In this document: in pieces, positions 45,033-53,051 of the stretch | Layout of the letters: every line of letters starts with the position of its first letter | Numbering within the stretch: position 1 is the first letter of the stretch | Origin: Zunongwangia atlantica 22II14-10F7 | GTDB taxonomy: Bacteria > Bacteroidota > Bacteroidia > Flavobacteriales > Flavobacteriaceae | Length of the DNA: 64,000 nucleotides | Direction of reading: 5' to 3' | Assembly (NCBI RefSeq): GCF_002094855.1 | Contig: NZ_ARYN01000008.1 | Coordinates: forward strand, 124,001 to 188,000 | Notes under the pieces: generated by a model | What the model saw: the letters and a program-made list of their open reading frames with translations, nothing else | Told to the model about the DNA's origin: nothing | The model's database searches: none | Translations under genes and position numbers: made by a program

Positions 45033-45491
45033 TTATTCATTATTTAAGTCTATTTCTTGTTTATATATTTTCTTATTCGCTATAAGCTCTGTAATGGTAT
45101 TAGCAACTTCAATAAAGGTTTTTAGATCTTCTTCACTCACATTTTCTTTTACGGCATCATCAAATCTTAGTACAACACCTTTAGAGAAATTACGCATTTC
45201 CAGTCCATATTTTGTGAGGTAGATAAGGACACTACGGCCATCTTCTGGGTTTCTTTTACGAACAATTAAGCCTTTATCTTCCATTGCTTTTAAAATTCTA
45301 CTTAGGCTGGTAGCTTCCATACCCATTTTTGGTCCTAAGGATGTAGATGGAGTTCCTTTTTCGGGGTCTATACTTAGCAGAGCAAAACCTGTCGCCATTG
45401 TACTGCCAGCTTTACCAGCCTCTTCGTTGTACATTTTGGAAACAGCCATCCAGGTAGCCCTTAAAACATAGTCTATTGTTTTTTCTTTCAT
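45033..45491 (-). CDS. MarR family transcriptional regulator of the beta-oxidation operon
   Basis: The 152-residue protein has the MarR winged-helix fold: dimerisation helices at both ends and the DNA-binding part LGPKMGMEATSLSRILKAMEDKGLIVRKRNPEDGRSVLIYLT (in parts, ~55-100) with the wing containing the Asp-Gly-Arg signature. It is the first gene of the operon that includes dehydrogenase/hydratase, thiolase and acyl-CoA dehydrogenase. A perfect 18-bp palindrome at 45584-45601 beside a consensus -7 box lies 93 bp upstream and is the obvious candidate operator. I infer autoregulation and control of beta-oxidation, probably released by an acyl-CoA or related ligand. Confidence 0.92.
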   Translation of the reverse strand: MKEKTIDYVLRATWMAVSKMYNEEAGKAGSTMATGFALLSIDPEKGTPSTSLGPKMGMEATSLSRILKAMEDKGLIVRKRNPEDGRSVLIYLTKYGLEMRNFSKGVVLRFDDAVKENVSEEDLKTFIEVANTITELIANKKIYKQEIDLNNE

Positions 45492-45566
45492 ATTAAACCC
45501 TTTTGATAGGGAACTTTCGATTCAGCTATTGTTTTTAAGCCTTTAAATATTTAAAACCAAGTCTTC

Positions 45567-45574
45567 CAAATGTA
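45567..45574 (-). promoter_or_regulatory. -7 promoter box (TACATTTG) of the marR-fad operon
   Basis: On the minus strand the octamer is an exact TAnnTTTG match, the Bacteroidota primary promoter -7 element. It lies 76 bp upstream of the marR start. The expected -33 region falls inside the palindrome at 45584-45601 and has no TTG there. Confidence 0.6.
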
Positions 45575-45583
45575 ATAAAATTA

Positions 45584-45601
45584 TATTATGCATGCATAAT
45601 A
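45584..45601. promoter_or_regulatory. 18-bp perfect palindrome, probable MarR operator
   Basis: TATTATGCATGCATAATA is a perfect palindrome with its centre between 45592 and 45593. It begins 10 bp upstream of the -7 box on the minus strand, thus covering the spacer and -33 region, where a bound dimer would block RNA polymerase. Size and symmetry are typical of MarR-family sites. Confidence 0.7.
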
Positions 45602-45660
45602 AATAAACGTAAAATTTGTTAATATTATATTATTTAAGCTATAATTTTAAGACAAAACAA

Positions 45661-45686
45661 AAAACTCCCCGTAGTTGAGGAGTTTT
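45661..45686 (-). terminator. Terminator after the acyl-CoA ligase gene
   Basis: AAAACTCC (45661-45668) and GGAGTTTT (45679-45686) pair and are followed on the minus strand by a U run. It separates the ligase gene from the marR operon promoter. Confidence 0.85.
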
Positions 45687-45713
45687 ATGCAATAAATTTA
45701 AGTTTATTCTGAA

Positions 45714-47495
45714 TTATTTATGTTCGTATATCAAATTATAAAGTTCGATATACTTTTCCTTTACATTTCGTCTTTTCACTTTCATGGTAGGAGTAAGGTG
45801 ACCACCTTCTACCGTCCATGCTTCGGGGGTTAATTTAAATGTTTTTACTTTTTCCCAATTTCCAAAACTCTTATTATAAAATTCGATGTCTTGCTGTATG
45901 CGATCTTGTACCAATTGATTATTAGCAATCTCTTTTTCAGATTTATCTCCAAGATCGATATTCTTGCGTAGTGCCCATTCTTTTACAAACTCGAAATTAG
46001 GCTGGATTAAAGCAGCGGGCATTTTTTCTCCTTCACCAACAACCATGATCTGCTCTATAAATTGAGATTGTTTCATGGTGTTTTCTAAAATCTGTGGAGC
46101 TACGTATTTACCACCTGAAGTTTTAAACATTTCTTTTTTCCTGTCGGTGATTTTTAAGAAACCATCTGCATCGATCTCACCAATATCTCCGGTATGGAAA
46201 TAATGATCTTCTGTAATGGCTAATTTTGTCTTTTCTTCATCCTTATAATAACCCATCATTACATTGGGTCCTTTAGCCAAAATTTCACCATCTTCTGCAA
46301 TTTTAACTTCACAGTTTTTAATAGGTTTTCCTACCGTTCCAATTCTGAAATTATGATCACGTTCATCATTAACGGCAATTACCGGAGATGTTTCTGTAAG
46401 TCCGTACCCTTCCATAACTGGGATCCCTGCCGCGGCAAAAACTCTGGCAAGTCGCGGTTGTAAAGCGGCACTACCGGAAACAATTAACTCAATATTTCCG
46501 CCTAAACCTTCTTTCCATTTAGAAAAAACGATCTTTCTGGCTAAACCTAATTTAAATTCATACCATGATCCATTAGCTCCGTATGGTTCATATTGGTGTC
46601 CTAATCCTAAAGACCAATTAAATAAAGCTGTCTTAATCCCACCAGCTGAAGATCCTTTTGCTACGATCTTATCGTAAACCTTCTCAAGTAATCTAGGTAC
46701 TGCTGTAATCACATTTGGTTTAACCTCTTTCAGGTTTTCACTTAGCATATCTATAGATTCAGCAAAATAGATCGATACTGCATAGTATTGATACAAATAC
46801 AAAATCATTCGTTCAAAAACATGGCAGATTGGTAAGAAGCTTAATGCCGTATAAGTTCCAAAATCGAAAGGAACACGAGGAGCACTTCCCATTACATTGC
46901 TCACAATATTTTCGTGAGAAAGCATTACACCTTTAGGTCTTCCTGTAGTTCCAGAAGTATAAATTAAGGTAGCCAGATCTTTAGAAGTTACGGCATCCAT
47001 ACGTTGCTGCACTTCGTCCTGGTTGCTAAGATCTTCACCAAGATCCATTACTTCTTTCCAGTTCTTACAACCTTCAATATCATCAAAGCTATATACTTCT
47101 TTAAGCTGTGTATTTGCCTTTATCGCATTTACTTTGTCCAGCACTTCTTTATCTGAAACAAAACAGTAGATCGATTCACTATGATTTATAACGTATTCGT
47201 ACTCCTGTTCAGAAATGGTTGGATACACAGGAACGTTTTGAGCTCCAGTTTGTAAAACTCCAATATCAAGAATGTTCCACTCGTTTCTATTGTTTGAGGA
47301 AATAACAGCGATCTTATCATTTGGCTGAATTCCTAATCTTAAAAGACCTCGACTAATTTTATTGGCCTGATCCAAATATTCGTTTGTAGATAATTTTTCC
47401 CATTTGCCATTTTTCTTAGTAGCAAGGGAAGTTTTCAGCGGAAAGTTTTTCTGCTGATAATATGGAAAATCAAAAAGACGTTTTATCTCGTTCAT
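45714..47495 (-). CDS. Long-chain acyl-CoA ligase (AMP-binding enzyme)
   Basis: The 593-residue enzyme activates free fatty acids to acyl-CoA, feeding the operon downstream. It shows the adenylate-forming motifs LIYTSGTTGRPKGVMLSH (P-loop, ~175), YGLTETSPV (~365), the HTGDIGEIDADGFLKITDRKKE segment (A8 region, ~440) and a C-terminal Lys in the LTPTMKVKRR part. The overall length and middle region match the FadD15/FAA-like long-chain group found in Bacteroidota. It has its own terminator (45661-45686) and is therefore not in the marR transcript, but position and function link it to beta-oxidation. Confidence 0.93.
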   Translation of the reverse strand: MNEIKRLFDFPYYQQKNFPLKTSLATKKNGKWEKLSTNEYLDQANKISRGLLRLGIQPNDKIAVISSNNRNEWNILDIGVLQTGAQNVPVYPTISEQEYEYVINHSESIYCFVSDKEVLDKVNAIKANTQLKEVYSFDDIEGCKNWKEVMDLGEDLSNQDEVQQRMDAVTSKDLATLIYTSGTTGRPKGVMLSHENIVSNVMGSAPRVPFDFGTYTALSFLPICHVFERMILYLYQYYAVSIYFAESIDMLSENLKEVKPNVITAVPRLLEKVYDKIVAKGSSAGGIKTALFNWSLGLGHQYEPYGANGSWYEFKLGLARKIVFSKWKEGLGGNIELIVSGSAALQPRLARVFAAAGIPVMEGYGLTETSPVIAVNDERDHNFRIGTVGKPIKNCEVKIAEDGEILAKGPNVMMGYYKDEEKTKLAITEDHYFHTGDIGEIDADGFLKITDRKKEMFKTSGGKYVAPQILENTMKQSQFIEQIMVVGEGEKMPAALIQPNFEFVKEWALRKNIDLGDKSEKEIANNQLVQDRIQQDIEFYNKSFGNWEKVKTFKLTPEAWTVEGGHLTPTMKVKRRNVKEKYIELYNLIYEHK

Positions 47496-47732
47496 CTATG
47501 TAAACATTAGCATACCTTGCAAAATAGCAAAATAGCGGAGTATTTCAAATGAAATTAATAAAAAAGAAACTAAAAATAAGGGTTAAATTATATAATTTTT
47601 AATTTTAGTTAATTTATATTGGTGTTCAACGACAATTTATATTAATAAATTATAAAATCAGTTAAATTCGATTTAAAAGACTGCTATTTTTTCTTTGCGA
47701 TTGGTTAGTTGACTAGATTGCTTAAAAAAACG

Positions 47733-48335
47733 ATGAATACCAACCAATTTTTAAGTTTATTTATTTTTAGTCTTTTATTTATTTCCTGCGGAAGCCAGGT
47801 TAAGACTACTAGCAGTAAAGACAAAGATCTAAACAATTATCAAACCTACGCTTATTTACCCAATTCAGGATTTAATACAGCTAAGATGGAAAACGACCAG
47901 AACATCAACAAAATTGTTCTGGAAACCGTTAATATGAATATGGAAAATGCAGGATATTCTTTAGATACAGAGCAACCAGATCTACTGGTTCTAATTAATT
48001 CGACCACAAATATTGAAGAAAATCAAAAAACTGAAGCTGAATATGCTTCATACCCTTATGATCCCGGTGTAACGGCCGTAAGTCCGCTTTACAGTAACTA
48101 TTTTTATTCAGGTTTTGCCAATTTTGGACCAATAACCGGATATGACGTAAATACTTATCAGTATCAAGAAGGAGCTGTAGATATTAATCTTGTGGACGGT
48201 AAAACCAAAGAATTGGTTTGGAGTGGCCAAACTTCAGGAGCGATAGTGAACGCGGCTAATCTTGAAGCGCAGGAGGAATTGATCAATCAAATTTTTAGTG
48301 AATTTCCGGCATTTCAGGAAAATTCAAAAAAATAG
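47733..48335 (+). CDS. DUF4136 domain lipoprotein
   Basis: I take the ATG at 47733 as the start (200 residues) since it gives a clean lipoprotein signal peptide with lipobox FISC (Cys19); the frame is open 8 codons upstream from a TTG. The body is a DUF4136 domain (PF13590): NNYQTYAYLPNSGFN near the start, ENAGYSLDTEQPDLLVLINS in the middle, and the conserved end GAVDINLVDGKTKELVWSGQTSG. Members are small lipoproteins common in Bacteroidota with no known activity. It is followed by a terminator at 48358-48383. Confidence 0.85.
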   Translation: MNTNQFLSLFIFSLLFISCGSQVKTTSSKDKDLNNYQTYAYLPNSGFNTAKMENDQNINKIVLETVNMNMENAGYSLDTEQPDLLVLINSTTNIEENQKTEAEYASYPYDPGVTAVSPLYSNYFYSGFANFGPITGYDVNTYQYQEGAVDINLVDGKTKELVWSGQTSGAIVNAANLEAQEELINQIFSEFPAFQENSKK

Positions 48336-48670
48336 AAATCAATATTCGATAAAATTGGGGCTGATTTTTTCAGCCCTTTTTTTATTATAAATCATTGAAA
48401 TTCAATCGAAAATGTACCATTTTATTCATAATAACATTTGTAAATTACTGATTTTCAGTGTTTAAATGTTTATTGTAGCCCAAAAATTTATCTAGAATTT
48501 AATTTTTAGTCGTTTTACTTTAATTTTATCCAGACTTTATATGTTTCTGATTAAAATTCTACAAAAATAACTGATTTTCAATGTTTTAAATGTTTTTTGC
48601 TGCTTTTAAACCTACATTTATTAGGCCTCATATCATCTTCTTTTTGTAACCAATTAAAATCCATATAGAT
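48336..48670. other. Intergenic stretch with a terminator and an imperfect direct repeat
   Basis: Besides the terminator at 48358-48383, this very AT-rich 335-bp gap has an imperfect direct repeat of about 33 bp: ACTGATTTTCAGTG...TTGTAGC at 48447-48479 and ACTGATTTTCAATG...TTGCTGC at 48570-48603. No ORF or RNA gene is visible. Confidence 0.55.
48358..48383 (+). terminator. Terminator after the DUF4136 gene
   Basis: GGGCTGA (48358-48364) and TCAGCCC (48370-48376) form a 7-bp stem, followed by seven T. It is 22 bp past the stop codon at 48335. Confidence 0.9.
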
Positions 48671-49123
48671 ATGAGAAATCTCAGCATTACTTTTGCCATT
48701 ATTTTTAGTTTTTTATGTTTTTCGCTGCAAGCGCAAGAAGAATCTGAGGAAATGAAACCTAAGAAATTGGATAATCCCGAATGGTATTAAGTTTCCAAAA
48801 TCAAGTTTAAAAGCGGCCATTATAACCGGGCTAAAGAAATCTTGAATGATTATTATTTTAAAACGTCTAAGGCATATGGTGGACAATTGCCTAAAATGAT
48901 CTTAAGATCATTTACTGGCTCTTACGATATGATGATCGTTTGGGAAATGAAAAAAGGATTAACCGAATTTGAATGGGAAACCAGTCCGGATGATATAGCG
49001 TTTTATACTGAACTCATTAAGCTTACCGGAAGCAAGGAAGAAGCAGATAAAATTATTAAAGAATTTTAGGAGTTAGTGACTACTTCAGATGGGCAACTAG
49101 CGCTCAATTTCAAACTTGAATAA
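48671..49123 (+). pseudogene. Small secreted protein gene interrupted by two in-frame stops
   Basis: From the ATG at 48671 one frame runs 150 codons to TAA at 49121. It is interrupted by TAA at 48788-48790 and TAG at 49067-49069. The first part is a good signal peptide (AIIFSFLCFSLQAQEE). The text before and after each stop reads as one protein: NPEWY-stop-VSKIKFKSGHYNRAKEI, and ADKIIKEF-stop-ELVTTSDGQLALNFKLE. Each stop is one C-to-T change from a Gln codon (CAA, CAG). No frameshift is visible. I do not recognise a family. It is a recent pseudogene or, less likely, two sequencing errors. Only the middle part (48842-49069) is long enough to look like a separate ORF. Confidence 0.75.
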
Positions 49124-49131
49124 TATGAATA

Positions 49132-49162
49132 AAAAAAGGAGCTGAAAACCAGCTCCTTTTTT
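49132..49162. terminator. Bidirectional terminator between the pseudogene and purL
   Basis: AAAAAAGGAGCT (49132-49143) and AGCTCCTTTTTT (49151-49162) form a 12-bp stem with A/T runs on both sides; it serves purL on the minus strand and the pseudogene on the plus strand. Confidence 0.9.
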
Positions 49163-49179
49163 ATTCAAATAATCTTAGA

Positions 49180-52100
49180 TTATTTATTTTCTAACCATTT
49201 TTTTGCGTTTTCAAAAGCGCTAAGCCATGGTGTTACTTTATCATCTTTGCGATCTTCTGGATAATACGCCCAATTCCATGAGAACGTAGAACGCTCTAAG
49301 TGTGGCATCATTACCAGGTGACGACCAGAATCGTCAGTTAAGATCGCCGTATTAAAGTCAGATCCATTTGGGTTCGCCGGATATCCTTCAAATCCATATT
49401 TTCCAACAATATTGTATTTTTCTTCAGCATAAGGGAAGCTAAATTTACCTTCACCGTGCGCTGCCCAGATTCCTAATTTGCTACCCGCAAGATCACTAAG
49501 CATAACAGAATTATTTTCAGCGATTTCTACGGAAGTAAAATTACACTCAAATTTATGCGAATCGTTATGAAGCATTTTAGGTTTTTCTTCATGAGTAGGA
49601 TTAATTAAACCTAACTCAATAAATAACTGGCAACCATTACAAACACCAAGCGATAACGTATCATCTCTTTTGAAGAAATTATCTAATGCCGTTTTTGCTT
49701 TTTCGTTGTAAAGGAAGGCACCAGCCCAACCTTTTGCACTTCCTAAAACATCTGAATTAGAGAAACCACCAACAGCTGCGATAAACTGAATATCTTCTAA
49801 AGTTTCACGGCCACTTATTAAATCTGTCATGTGTACATCTTTTACATCAAAACCGGCAAGGTGCATGGCACGAGCCATTTCACGTTCAGAATTCGATCCT
49901 TTTTCACGAATGATCGCCGCCTTAATTTTAGGCTTATTTTGGTCGATTTCAGGAAGCTTTCCTGTAAAATTAGCTGGGAATTTATAAGAAAGAGGCTGAT
50001 TTTTATAGTTCTCGTAACGCTCTGCCGCTTTTTCTTTTCCGCTCTGTTTCTGGTCTAATAAGAAAGACGATTTGTACCAAACATCACGTAATTCAGCAAT
50101 ATCAAGATTTAGCGTTTCTTCATTATTTTTAATGGTCAAAGTAGCTGTTTCAGAAACTTCACCAATTTTGAAAAATTCAATTCCGTTATCAGCTAAAACT
50201 TTTTCCGCAGTATCATCAGTCGCCTGGAAAACAACAGAACTATTTTCGTTGAATAATAATTTTACAAGATCGCTTTCTCCTAATGCTGAAAGATCGATGT
50301 TCGCGCCAAGATTTTGATCTGCAAAACACATTTCTAAGAGGGTAGTTATCAATCCACCTGAAGCCACATCGTGACCGGCAGCGATCATATCATTTTTTAT
50401 TAATCCTTGAAGATTATAAAAAGCATCTGCGAATTTTTTATCGTTTTTTATTGTAGGAACTTCATCACCAATCTTATTAAGAATCTGGGCGAAAGAAGAA
50501 CCACCTAATTTTAACGAATCTTGGGATAAGTTAATATAATAAATAGCACCAGCATTTTTCTGTAAAACCGGTTCTACGATCTTAGAAACATCGTCACAAT
50601 GTCCGGCAGCCGAGATGATCACCGTCCCCGGAGAAAGTACATCGCCATCTTTATATTTTTGTTTCATCGAAAGCGAATCTTTACCGGTAGGAACGTTAAT
50701 TCCAAGGCTAATCGCAAAATCTGAAACTCCCTGTACCGCCTCATAAAGTCTGGCGTCTTCACCTTCGTTATTACAAGGCCACATCCAGTTTGCAGATAAT
50801 GAAACCGATTTTAGACCTTTTTCTAGTGGAGCCCAAACAATATTGGTAAGCGCTTCAGCAATAGAATTTTTAGAACCAGCAACTGGATCTACCAATGCCG
50901 AGATAGGAGAGTGGCCAATAGAAGTAGCTACACCATCTTTTCCTTTATAATCCAGCGCCATTACTCCAACATTGTTTAGAGGTAATTGCAATGGTCCTGC
51001 AGTTTGTTGTTTTGCAACACGTCCAGAAACACAGCGATCCACTTTATTAGTTAACCAGTCTTTACAGGCAACAGCTTCCAATTGTAAAACCTGTTTTAAG
51101 TATTCCTGAATATTATTTGAAGAGTATACCAGTTTATCGTAATCTCTGGCAACTGTTCTATCGTTCATTATGGTTTTTGGAGAGCTTCCGAACATATCTG
51201 AAAGATCCAGATCCATTGGTTTTTTACCACTTTTAGAACCTTCAAAAGTAAAACGATTAGAATCGGTTACGTCTCCAACATCATACATTGGTGAACGTTC
51301 TCTATCGGCAACACGTCTAAGTGTTTCAATGTCTTTCTCACCAATTACCAATCCCATACGTTCCTGGGATTCGTTACCAATAATTTCTTTTGAAGAAAGT
51401 GTTGGATCTCCAACCGGGAGTTTATCAAGATCGATAGTTCCACCGGTTTCCTCCACTAATTCACTTAAACAGTTTAAGTGCCCACCTGCACCATGATCGT
51501 GGATAGAAACGATAGGATTTTCTTCCGCTTCTACCATTCCTCGTACCGCATTGGCAGCACGTTTTTGCATTTCTGGGTTAGAACGTTGTATCGCGTTTAA
51601 TTCGATACCACTGCTAAATTCTCCAGTATCTGCTGAAGAAACGGCAGCTCCACCCATCCCGATTCTATAATTTTCACCGCCAAGAATAACGATTTTGTCA
51701 CCTTTTTGCGGAATATCTTTTTTCGCCTGGCATGCTTTCCCGTAACCAACACCACCGGCCTGCATAATTACTTTATCGTAACCCAATCTTCTACCATGCT
51801 CTTCATGCTCAAAGGTAAGTACAGAACCTGCAATTAGTGGTTGCCCAAATTTATTTCCAAAATCAGAGGCTCCATTAGATGCTTTTATCAAAATATCCAT
51901 TGGAGTTTGGTATAACCATTCACGCTCGTTCATCGCTTTCTCCCATGGGCGATCTTCAGCTAAACGACTATAAGAAGTCATATAAACCGCAGTTCCTGCT
52001 AAAGGAAGTGAACCTTTACCACCAGCAAGACGGTCTCTAATCTCACCACCACTACCAGTTGCAGCACCGTTAAAAGGCTCTACAGTAGTTGGGAAATTGT

Positions 52101-52845
52101 GTGTTTCTGCTTTTAGAGAGATTACAGAATCATAATCTGTATTTTGGTAATAATCTGGCTTATCTGCAGATTTTGGAGCAAATTGCTCTAATTTTGGTCC
52201 TTTTACAAAGGCCACATTATCTTTATAAGCCGATACAATATCGTTAGGATTTTCTTCGGAAGTTTTTCTAATCATTTTAAAAAGAGAAGAAGGTTTTTCT
52301 TCACCATCGATCACAAAAGTTCCATTGAAAATTTTATGTCTACAATGCTCAGAATTCACCTGAGAGAAACCAAAAACTTCCGAATCGGTTAATTTTCGGC
52401 CTATTTTTTCAGCTAATCCCTGTAAATAAGCAACTTCTTCAGCATTTAAAGCTAAACCTTCTTTTTGGTTGTAAGCTTCAATATCCTCGATTTCCTTAAT
52501 GGCTTCCGGCTCAATGTCAATTTTGAAAATATCCTGATTTAATTCAGAATATTTCTGCGAAAGCATAGGGTCAAAATCCTTAAAATTTTCATCAATTTTA
52601 TAGAATTCCTCGATTCTAATAATACCTTCGATACCCATATTTTGGGTGATCTCTACCGCATTTGTACTCCACGGGGTAATCATTGCAGCACGTGGCCCAA
52701 CAAAAAAATCTGCCAAAGCAGATTCGTTATATTTTTGCGCGCCCCCAAAAAGCCAGTTTAATTTAGAAATATCTTCAGCCAAAAGCTGTGTGTGCGTTTG
52801 CACGGCATAAACCTTGTTGGTTTTAGTTCCGAAGAATAGGATCAT
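49180..52845 (-). CDS. purL: Phosphoribosylformylglycinamidine synthase
   Basis: The 1221-residue enzyme carries out the fourth step of purine synthesis (FGAR + ATP + Gln to FGAM). It is the large single-chain form, in contrast to the PurS/PurL/PurQ set. The N-terminal PurS-like region is followed by the two FGAM-synthase halves (QVNSEHCRHKIFNG at ~165, GGEIRDRLAGGKGSLPLAGT at ~265, GMGGAAVSS). A C-terminal glutaminase follows, with the nucleophile in SLGVCNGCQLFIELG (~1069) and catalytic His/Glu in WAAHGEGKFSF and MMPHLERSTF. It stands alone as a transcript between two terminators. Confidence 0.97.
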   Translation of the reverse strand: MILFFGTKTNKVYAVQTHTQLLAEDISKLNWLFGGAQKYNESALADFFVGPRAAMITPWSTNAVEITQNMGIEGIIRIEEFYKIDENFKDFDPMLSQKYSELNQDIFKIDIEPEAIKEIEDIEAYNQKEGLALNAEEVAYLQGLAEKIGRKLTDSEVFGFSQVNSEHCRHKIFNGTFVIDGEEKPSSLFKMIRKTSEENPNDIVSAYKDNVAFVKGPKLEQFAPKSADKPDYYQNTDYDSVISLKAETHNFPTTVEPFNGAATGSGGEIRDRLAGGKGSLPLAGTAVYMTSYSRLAEDRPWEKAMNEREWLYQTPMDILIKASNGASDFGNKFGQPLIAGSVLTFEHEEHGRRLGYDKVIMQAGGVGYGKACQAKKDIPQKGDKIVILGGENYRIGMGGAAVSSADTGEFSSGIELNAIQRSNPEMQKRAANAVRGMVEAEENPIVSIHDHGAGGHLNCLSELVEETGGTIDLDKLPVGDPTLSSKEIIGNESQERMGLVIGEKDIETLRRVADRERSPMYDVGDVTDSNRFTFEGSKSGKKPMDLDLSDMFGSSPKTIMNDRTVARDYDKLVYSSNNIQEYLKQVLQLEAVACKDWLTNKVDRCVSGRVAKQQTAGPLQLPLNNVGVMALDYKGKDGVATSIGHSPISALVDPVAGSKNSIAEALTNIVWAPLEKGLKSVSLSANWMWPCNNEGEDARLYEAVQGVSDFAISLGINVPTGKDSLSMKQKYKDGDVLSPGTVIISAAGHCDDVSKIVEPVLQKNAGAIYYINLSQDSLKLGGSSFAQILNKIGDEVPTIKNDKKFADAFYNLQGLIKNDMIAAGHDVASGGLITTLLEMCFADQNLGANIDLSALGESDLVKLLFNENSSVVFQATDDTAEKVLADNGIEFFKIGEVSETATLTIKNNEETLNLDIAELRDVWYKSSFLLDQKQSGKEKAAERYENYKNQPLSYKFPANFTGKLPEIDQNKPKIKAAIIREKGSNSEREMARAMHLAGFDVKDVHMTDLISGRETLEDIQFIAAVGGFSNSDVLGSAKGWAGAFLYNEKAKTALDNFFKRDDTLSLGVCNGCQLFIELGLINPTHEEKPKMLHNDSHKFECNFTSVEIAENNSVMLSDLAGSKLGIWAAHGEGKFSFPYAEEKYNIVGKYGFEGYPANPNGSDFNTAILTDDSGRHLVMMPHLERSTFSWNWAYYPEDRKDDKVTPWLSAFENAKKWLENK

Positions 52846-52877
52846 CCTAAAGAAGTTTTGTGTTGTTGTTGAAAGCG

Positions 52878-52885
52878 CAAATTTA
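52878..52885 (-). promoter_or_regulatory. -7 promoter box (TAAATTTG) of purL
   Basis: On the minus strand this is an exact TAnnTTTG match 33 bp upstream of the purL start codon. No convincing -33 TTG is found at the usual spacing. Confidence 0.55.
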
Positions 52886-53006
52886 CTTTTTTAAAATGAA
52901 TATTGAAACTTATTATAAGAAAGCTAAAAAGGCTTTTTAAGATAAGCTAGATCAAGTTGAAATTAAACTACAAATAGAATGTAGTCTATGCGGAATCATA
53001 GTAAAT

Positions 53007-53034
53007 AAAAAAGCTCCTGAAAAGGAGCTTTTTT
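53007..53034. terminator. Terminator after the endonuclease I gene
   Basis: AAAAAAGCTCC (53007-53017) pairs with GGAGCTTTTTT (53024-53034); on the minus strand it ends in a U run, 18 bp beyond the stop codon at 53052. Confidence 0.9.
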
Positions 53035-53051
53035 ATTTAGAAAACTTAGAT

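Noticed and set aside
44803-45222. 139-residue plus-strand open frame across fadB-like and marR genes
   Set aside because: It is antisense to two firmly identified genes and its Ser/Leu-rich text is what the complementary frame produces.
48842-49069. Separate 75-residue gene starting at TTG 48842
   Set aside because: The frame continues upstream to an ATG with a signal peptide and downstream past the TAG into protein-like sequence, so this is the middle of a broken 150-codon gene.
48788-49069. Recoded stops (readthrough or changed genetic code) in the small secreted protein gene
   Set aside because: All other genes in the window use TAA and TAG as ordinary stops, and the two stops are different codons, so pseudogenisation is the simpler reading.
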